This document shows positions 33,770 to 38,985 of a DNA stretch of 38,985 nucleotides, piece by piece. Source of the DNA: Saprospiraceae bacterium. GTDB taxonomy: Bacteria > Bacteroidota > Bacteroidia > Chitinophagales > Saprospiraceae. Position numbers and translations under genes: made by a program. Each line of letters opens with the position of its first letter. Positions within the stretch are counted from its first letter, which is position 1. The DNA is taken from the NCBI GenBank assembly GCA_020627965.1, contig JAHDFX010000016.1, forward strand, positions 5,882 through 44,866, written 5' to 3'. The notes below the pieces were generated by a model. That model made no database searches. It was given only the letters and a program-made list of their open reading frames with translations, and was not told the DNA's origin.

Positions 33770-34549
33770 TCATTTTTTTCTTTCCAGTATGGCTAAACGG
33801 TTTATAAATATAAAATTTCGACTTGTAAAGCGCTTAAAATGGGGGCTTAATTCCTCTCTCAACCATGCTTTAACTTCTTCCAAACTATATGTTCCCATTT
33901 CTACATTAGAGATGACATTGCTTTGTGTGATCAAGTAGGTGATTAGTCCTTCTCTGTCCATGGCTACTATATTATTAAAACGTTCATTTAGGATGGTGTC
34001 AAAGCTTAGTTTTTCTATTTCCCCTTCCTTTAAGGGGAATTTATTACGGCTTGGAGATGGAAACTTTATCAAATATCGTTCTTGCATCCAGGTATAGAAT
34101 GTCTCACTATATTCATCGTTTGTCGTGCTGGTAAAAGAGTTGTTGTGGATGATTATGTTGTTTCCTACACTTATTAAGTCTTTCGCAGATTCGAGAAATT
34201 CCCGTTGTTTAAACCAGTGAAAGGCACAAGATACCGTTATCAGATCGACCTCCTCTTTTATCATATCCAAGTGCTCTGCTTCTCCTTTGTAATAAGTAAT
34301 TCGATCGTCTTGCCAGGCATATTTCAGCATACCTTCCGAATTGTCCACACCAATCACTTTTTCCGAGATGTCCAACAAAGCTTTGGTCAACAAACCCGTG
34401 CCACAAGCCACATCTAACACGCACTTATAGCGCTCCGTAATTGATAGTTTTTCTTTGAGTTTATTCACAACAAGCCTGTGAAAATCGGGACGACCTGCTT
34501 TGTATCTTTTAGCGGCCTCTTTATGGTCGAAATAGTTTTTTTCTTGCAT
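33770..34549 (-). CDS. Class I SAM-dependent methyltransferase
   Basis: 259 residues. The SAM-binding motif I is VLDVACGTGLLTKAL (about 44-58), motif II region VIGVDNSEGML, a DITYYKGEAEHLD-like post-II acidic loop (ITYYKGEAEHLD), and DLITVSCAFHWF in the motif IV position, where HWF/HWF-like triads occur in methyltransferase domain 11 proteins. The N-terminal DHKEAAKRYKAGRPDF resembles a family start found across bacteria. The C-terminal third (EVKAWLREELSPHFKRF) probably sets substrate choice, which cannot be inferred. It is divergent from the GIY-YIG-like gene. Confidence 0.9.
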   Translation of the reverse strand: MQEKNYFDHKEAAKRYKAGRPDFHRLVVNKLKEKLSITERYKCVLDVACGTGLLTKALLDISEKVIGVDNSEGMLKYAWQDDRITYYKGEAEHLDMIKEEVDLITVSCAFHWFKQREFLESAKDLISVGNNIIIHNNSFTSTTNDEYSETFYTWMQERYLIKFPSPSRNKFPLKEGEIEKLSFDTILNERFNNIVAMDREGLITYLITQSNVISNVEMGTYSLEEVKAWLREELSPHFKRFTSRNFIFINRLAILERKK

Positions 34550-34616
34550 TTCTTAGTTTTATTTTATAAAAAGCAAAACAAGAAGAATCGAGAATAAGTT
34601 CGTACATTTATAAATC

Positions 34617-35000
34617 ATGAGTTGGTTCAAAAATAAAAAGAAAAGTAAGTATTTATATCTTCTTTGGAGTCCTTTTAATTCCATTTGGAAAGTGGGGATA
34701 ACAAGTAATTTTAGAAACCGTTTGTCTACTATTCGGGATACCACCAATGCCACCATATTGCCTGTATTCAAAGTACGCTTACATGACCCTAAGAAAGTAG
34801 AACAGCGTATTCTCCGGCATTTCGGTCCCTGGAGAGTCAATTGGAAAGGTAGTGGAAAGACCGAATGGCTGAGAATGCCCTTTTTCGTTACACCTCTCCT
34901 GATCTTAGAATTTATCTGGATGAAGTATATGTGGCTGATCCTTTTACTGGTCGTCGGGATTTTAATGTACTCAAGCGATTTAGAGCAATTGATAAATTGA
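34617..35000 (+). CDS. GIY-YIG-like domain protein with C-terminal membrane helix
   Basis: 127 residues. The first 85 match the GIY-YIG/T5orf172-type fold: YLYLLWSP in the GIY strand, WKVGITSNFRNRLSTIRD in the YIG-x-T-x-x-x-x-R-L position, VRLHDPKKVEQRILRHFG as the helix with an acidic residue, and KTEWLRMP, which resembles the E-W-F end of T5orf172 domains. Then follows a hydrophobic stretch (about 86-118: FFVTPLLILEFIW, MWLILLLVVGILMYSS) that should enter the membrane. A nuclease domain facing the cytoplasm from the membrane is unusual. No mobile-element or restriction gene adjoins it. Activity is not certain, since the first GIY tyrosine is offset. Confidence 0.65.
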   Translation: MSWFKNKKKSKYLYLLWSPFNSIWKVGITSNFRNRLSTIRDTTNATILPVFKVRLHDPKKVEQRILRHFGPWRVNWKGSGKTEWLRMPFFVTPLLILEFIWMKYMWLILLLVVGILMYSSDLEQLIN

Positions 35001-35067
35001 TTTTCGACTCAAAAAAACCTAAATTTACAGAAACATAATTCCCAAACAATTTCCACCAAAACTTCGT

Positions 35068-35075
35068 TATCTTTG
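35068..35075 (+). promoter_or_regulatory. -7 promoter element for metH
   Basis: TATCTTTG followed by CG is a strong match to TAnnTTTG, 73 bases before the metH ATG. The predicted leader of about 65 bases is too short for a SAM or cobalamin riboswitch. Confidence 0.6.
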
Positions 35076-35147
35076 CGTCCTTAAAACGTCTACATATAGC
35101 CCGTCAACATTTTATCATTGCCCATTTTGGAGTTTGAAATTGAATCA

Positions 35148-38100
35148 ATGACTAAACTACGAACAAAATACACCGAAGCCCGTGCCCAACTCCTTGAAAA
35201 AATCGCCCGTGAGCGTGTTTTGATATTGGATGGGGCTATGGGTACCATGATACAGGAGTACAAACTCGAAGAAAAAGACTATAGGGGAGATCGTTTTGCA
35301 GATATTTCGCAGGATGTACAAGGCAATAACGAACTCCTCAGTATCACTCAGCCACACATCATTGAAGCCATTCACAAAGCCTATTTCGATGCGGGTGCGG
35401 ATATTGTAGAAACCAATACTTTTAGTGCCAATTCCGTCTCTCAGGCAGATTATGAAATGGAAGAGTTGGTCTATGAAATGAATGTAGCTTCCGCTAAAAT
35501 TGCCCGTAAGGCCGCCGATGAAATCACCCAACAAACACCGGACAAACCTCGTTTTGTAGCTGGAGCCTTAGGCCCTACCACTAAGACGACTTCTCTTTCT
35601 CCCGACGTAGAAGATCCTGGTTTTCGTGCCATTACTTTTGATGAATTGATGGAAGCCTATTATGAGCAGGTACGTGGTTTAGGTGATGGCGATGTAGATA
35701 TTTTCCTAGTAGAAACCATCTTTGATACGCTCAATTGTAAAGCAGCATTATATGCTATAGACAGATACTTTGAAGAAACTGGCAAACGCCTTCCCGTCAT
35801 GGTATCTGGCACGATTACGGATGCCAGTGGACGGACTTTATCCGGGCAAACTGTAGAAGCTTTCCGTATTTCTACCTCACATTTAGACTTATTTAGTATT
35901 GGACTGAACTGTGCTCTGGGTGCAGCAGAAATGCGTCCGTATATACAGGAATTATCCAAGATTTCTGACTGTTATGTCAGTGCATATCCGAATGCCGGGC
36001 TGCCTAATGAGTTTGGCGAATATGACCAGACGCCCCTGGAAATGGCAGCATTTATAGAAGATTTTGTGAAAAGTGGTTTTGTCAACATTGTAGGCGGATG
36101 TTGCGGTACTACGCCCGATCATATCCGGGCAATGGCAGATCAGGTGAATGGTTCTACTCGTGCTATTCCTGTTATTCCTACACTGACCAGCCTAAGCGGA
36201 TTAGAAGCTTTACGGATTCGTCCGAACACCAATTTTGTCAATGTAGGTGAACGGACCAATGTGACCGGTTCCCGCAAATTTGCCCGACTGATCAAGACTG
36301 GTGATTATGCAGAAGCACTTTCGGTTGCTCAACAACAGGTAGACGGCGGTGCGCAGATTATTGATGTCAATATGGATGAAGGTTTGCTGGATTCCAAGCA
36401 GGCAATGGTCGATTTCCTCAATCTGATCGCTTCAGAGCCGGACATTGCCAAATTGCCGATCATGATCGACTCTTCTAAGTTTGAAGTCATTGAGGCGGGT
36501 TTGAAATGTGTGCAGGGCAAGGCTATTGTCAACTCCATTTCCATGAAAGAGGGCATAGAAGAATTCAAGCGTCAAGCTAAGATCTGTAAGCGCTATGGGG
36601 CGGCTGTCGTGGTGATGGCATTCGACGAAGAAGGACAGGCCGACACCATTGACCGTAAGGTAGAAATATGCCATAGAGCTTATAAAATACTGACCGAAGA
36701 AGTTGGTTTTTCAGCGAGTGACATCATCTTTGATCCCAATATTTTCGCTGTAGCGACGGGTATTGAAGAGCATAATGAATATGCCATCAATTTTATAGAA
36801 GCCACCAGAAAAATCAAGGAATTGATGCCGAATGTGAAGGTCAGTGGAGGCGTCAGTAATATTTCTTTTTCCTTTCGGGGAAATAATCTCGTTCGGGAAG
36901 CGATGCACTCAGCCTTCCTGTATCATGCCATAGAAGCGGGGATGGATATGGGTATTGTGAATGCCGGAATGATGGAAATTTATGAAGAGATCGAGCCGAA
37001 ATTAAGAGCGCTTGTTGAAGATGTTCTGTTCAATCGTCATCCTGATGCTACGGATAAATTGACCGAATACGCCGAGACGATTAAAGGCGAAGGGAAGAAA
37101 TTGGTGAAGGATTTGAAATGGCGGGAAGGAACCGTTCAGAAAAGATTATCTCATGCATTGGTCAAAGGTATTACAGAGTTTATCATTGAAGATACGGAAG
37201 AAGCCCGTTTGCAATACGATAGACCGCTGGAAGTTATTGAAGGTCCGCTGATGGATGGAATGGGTATTGTTGGTGATTTATTCGGTGAAGGAAAAATGTT
37301 CTTGCCACAAGTCGTCAAAAGTGCCAGAGTGATGAAGCAGGCAGTTGCGCATTTGACCCCATTTATAGAAGAAGAAAAAGCAGGTAGCGGATCTAGTTCA
37401 AAAGGTAGAATCTTGATGGCGACAGTGAAAGGAGATGTGCATGATATTGGTAAAAATATTGTTGGTGTAGTTCTAGGTTGTAATAATTACGATATCATTG
37501 ACCTGGGCGTCATGGTTCGTGCAGAAAAAATATTGGATACAGCTCAAAAAGAAGGGGTGGATATGATCGGTCTGAGCGGCTTGATTACGCCTTCACTGGA
37601 TGAAATGGTCTATGTTGCCAAAGAAATGGAGCGCAGAGGAATGAATATTCCCTTATTGATCGGTGGTGCGACGACTTCTAAGACACATACAGCGGTCAAG
37701 ATAGCTCCACAATATTCTGGACCTGCTGTGCATGTACTGGATGCTTCACGAAGTGTTACCGTAGCCGGTTCTTTACTCGGTGAAAAGAAGGATGCTTATA
37801 TGACCGATATCGATACGGAGTATGAGCGCATTAGAGTAAATCGAAAAGGGAGAGTATCTTCTAAAAAATATCTAACGATTCAGAAAGCCAGAGCCAACAA
37901 AATCCAATTGGACTGGGAGGATTATACGCCTCCAAAACCAGCTTTCCTTGGCGTTAGGACTTTTGCGGCTTATGATCTGGCGGAATTAGTCAAATATATT
38001 GACTGGACACCATTCTTCAAAAGCTGGCAATTACATGGGAAATATCCAGCCATTTTTGAGGATAAGATAGTCGGCGTGGAGGCTAAAAAACTATTTGACG

Positions 38101-38852
38101 ATGCACAGGTGATGCTGCAAAAGATCATTGACGAGCAGTGGCTTACCGCCAATGCAGTGGTAGGCTTTTTCCCAGCCAATAGTGTGAATGATGATGATAT
38201 TGAGCTTTACGTCAATGATGAGCGTCAGGAAGTTCAGACTTTATTGCATCATTTGCGTCAGCAAGCTCAAAAAGCGCCCGGGCAGCCAAATAATTGTCTG
38301 ACAGACTTTATTGCACCAAAGGAAACAGGAAAAGCCGATTACATCGGAGGTTTTGCAGTGACTTCAGGGATAGGTATAGAAAAACATGTCAAAGCCTTCG
38401 AAGCTGCCCATGATGATTATAATGCCATCCTGCTCAAAGCCCTGGCAGATCGCCTGGCAGAGGCTTTTGCAGAGCGTATGCACGAGCGTGTGCGCAAGGA
38501 ATTTTGGGCATACCAGCCGAAAGAAAGCCTTGATAATACTGCTTTGATTGCTGAAAAATATTCGGGTATTCGTCCGGCTCCTGGCTATCCGGCTTGTCCT
38601 GAACATACAGAGAAAAGAACTTTATTTGAATTGATGAATATTGAAGAGAATGCTGGTATCCGTCTGACGGAGTCTTGTGCTATGTATCCGGCAGCTTCAG
38701 TGAGTGGCTGGTATTTCTCTCATCCTAAGTCGAAATATTTTACGACGGGTAAGCTTCAGCAGGATCAGGTGAAGAGTTATGCGGAGCGGAAAGGGATGCG
38801 ACTGGAGGAGGCTGAGAAGTGGCTGGGGAGTGTGTTGGGGTATGATGTGTAG
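35148..38852 (+). CDS. metH: Cobalamin-dependent methionine synthase
   Basis: Moves a methyl group from methyltetrahydrofolate through cobalamin to homocysteine. The ATG at 35148 ([15 protein letters not shown]) gives 1234 residues, the full four-module length; an in-frame TTG at 35118 is rejected. Module 1 binds homocysteine and zinc ([21 protein letters not shown] at about 254; [11 protein letters not shown] at about 315). Module 2 binds folate ([17 protein letters not shown] at about 362). Module 3 binds B12, with [11 protein letters not shown] carrying the lower-ligand His765 and [13 protein letters not shown]. Module 4 is the SAM-dependent reactivation domain ([34 protein letters not shown]). 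All key residues are present. The cell therefore needs B12, made or imported. Confidence 0.98.
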   Translation: MTKLRTKYTEARAQLLEKIARERVLILDGAMGTMIQEYKLEEKDYRGDRFADISQDVQGNNELLSITQPHIIEAIHKAYFDAGADIVETNTFSANSVSQADYEMEELVYEMNVASAKIARKAADEITQQTPDKPRFVAGALGPTTKTTSLSPDVEDPGFRAITFDELMEAYYEQVRGLGDGDVDIFLVETIFDTLNCKAALYAIDRYFEETGKRLPVMVSGTITDASGRTLSGQTVEAFRISTSHLDLFSIGLNCALGAAEMRPYIQELSKISDCYVSAYPNAGLPNEFGEYDQTPLEMAAFIEDFVKSGFVNIVGGCCGTTPDHIRAMADQVNGSTRAIPVIPTLTSLSGLEALRIRPNTNFVNVGERTNVTGSRKFARLIKTGDYAEALSVAQQQVDGGAQIIDVNMDEGLLDSKQAMVDFLNLIASEPDIAKLPIMIDSSKFEVIEAGLKCVQGKAIVNSISMKEGIEEFKRQAKICKRYGAAVVVMAFDEEGQADTIDRKVEICHRAYKILTEEVGFSASDIIFDPNIFAVATGIEEHNEYAINFIEATRKIKELMPNVKVSGGVSNISFSFRGNNLVREAMHSAFLYHAIEAGMDMGIVNAGMMEIYEEIEPKLRALVEDVLFNRHPDATDKLTEYAETIKGEGKKLVKDLKWREGTVQKRLSHALVKGITEFIIEDTEEARLQYDRPLEVIEGPLMDGMGIVGDLFGEGKMFLPQVVKSARVMKQAVAHLTPFIEEEKAGSGSSSKGRILMATVKGDVHDIGKNIVGVVLGCNNYDIIDLGVMVRAEKILDTAQKEGVDMIGLSGLITPSLDEMVYVAKEMERRGMNIPLLIGGATTSKTHTAVKIAPQYSGPAVHVLDASRSVTVAGSLLGEKKDAYMTDIDTEYERIRVNRKGRVSSKKYLTIQKARANKIQLDWEDYTPPKPAFLGVRTFAAYDLAELVKYIDWTPFFKSWQLHGKYPAIFEDKIVGVEAKKLFDDAQVMLQKIIDEQWLTANAVVGFFPANSVNDDDIELYVNDERQEVQTLLHHLRQQAQKAPGQPNNCLTDFIAPKETGKADYIGGFAVTSGIGIEKHVKAFEAAHDDYNAILLKALADRLAEAFAERMHERVRKEFWAYQPKESLDNTALIAEKYSGIRPAPGYPACPEHTEKRTLFELMNIEENAGIRLTESCAMYPAASVSGWYFSHPKSKYFTTGKLQQDQVKSYAERKGMRLEEAEKWLGSVLGYDV

Positions 38853-38907
38853 ATAAGATAAATAATGAATTTGTTAAGCCTTCAAAGTAACCATATACGG
38901 GATTAGT

Positions 38908-38983
38908 GGAGAGTAATTACTCAACTGTATCATGCTCAAAATCATTAAATTTGAACATGATACAGTTGCGTGAACAACTCTCC
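38908..38983. repeat. Long two-part hairpin after metH
   Basis: The inner arms 38922-38940 and 38950-38968 pair at 18 of 19 positions around a 9-base loop. Outer arms GGAGAGT (38908-38914) and ACTCTCC (38977-38983) also pair, across internal loops of 7 and 8 bases. It begins 56 bases after the metH stop. It could be a terminator or 3'-end structure, or a repeat element cut by the window edge. No T run follows within the window. Confidence 0.65.
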
Positions 38984-38985
38984 TT

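Noticed and set aside
35001-35147. A SAM or cobalamin riboswitch ahead of metH
   Set aside because: A strong -7 box at 35068 leaves only about 65 bases of leader, and no conserved riboswitch core is visible.
35118-35147. TTG at 35118 as the metH start
   Set aside because: It adds ten residues not typical of the family, while the ATG at 35148 starts a normal N terminus.

Overview
The window comes from a moderately AT-rich member of the Bacteroidota, most likely a marine or aquatic Saprospiria-like bacterium. Four things point there. A giant SprB-repeat adhesin with a gliding/type IX secretion C-terminal domain sits next to a PorP/SprF-family outer-membrane protein. Lipoproteins with Bacteroidota-style lipoboxes are frequent. 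A carbamoyl-phosphate synthase large subunit lacks the C-terminal allosteric domain. Many genes carry a TAnnTTTG promoter element. I see no rRNA, tRNA, CRISPR array, prophage or intact insertion sequence.

Layout. 1-8.9 kb (+): the 3' part of a repeat adhesin (5' end outside the window) and its PorP/SprF-like partner. 8.9-9.7 kb: a patch of decayed genes, with an acyl-CoA carboxyltransferase remnant carrying an internal deletion, a GNAT acetyltransferase fragment and a headless membrane-protein ORF. 9.8-15 kb: a CBM9-like lipoprotein (+), then carB and a PL7 alginate lyase lipoprotein (both -). 15.1-17.4 kb (+): a TPR-histidine kinase. 17.5-22.9 kb: a PAP2-like membrane protein, a cytochrome b5-like protein, pdxH, a wecB-type UDP-GlcNAc 2-epimerase, an unknown secreted protein, an Rpn-family PD-(D/E)XK nuclease and an NTF2-like protein. 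22.9-24.7 kb (+): a tiny heptad lipoprotein, a region dense in inverted repeats and a TPR protein. 24.7-31.0 kb (-): a DUF1295 membrane protein, kynureninase and a metal-uptake operon. 31.3-35.0 kb: an unknown lipoprotein, an ECF42-like sigma factor with its DGPF/YCII partner, a methyltransferase and a membrane-anchored GIY-YIG-like protein. 35.1-38.9 kb (+): full-length cobalamin-dependent methionine synthase metH, followed by a long hairpin.

The most interesting system is the metal locus at 26949-31137. A DtxR-family repressor, a TroA-like binding protein with a C-terminal membrane anchor instead of a lipid anchor, an ABC ATPase, and a permease fused in one polypeptide to a second complete DtxR-FeoA module all lie on one strand. 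A perfect 18-bp palindrome sits just upstream of the predicted -7 element. Metal may therefore be read twice: by the soluble repressor at the promoter and by the sensor domain on the transporter. Other points are the heptad His/Met lipoprotein, the nested inverted repeats downstream of it, the back-to-back promoter palindrome before it, and the microhomology deletion in the carboxyltransferase remnant.
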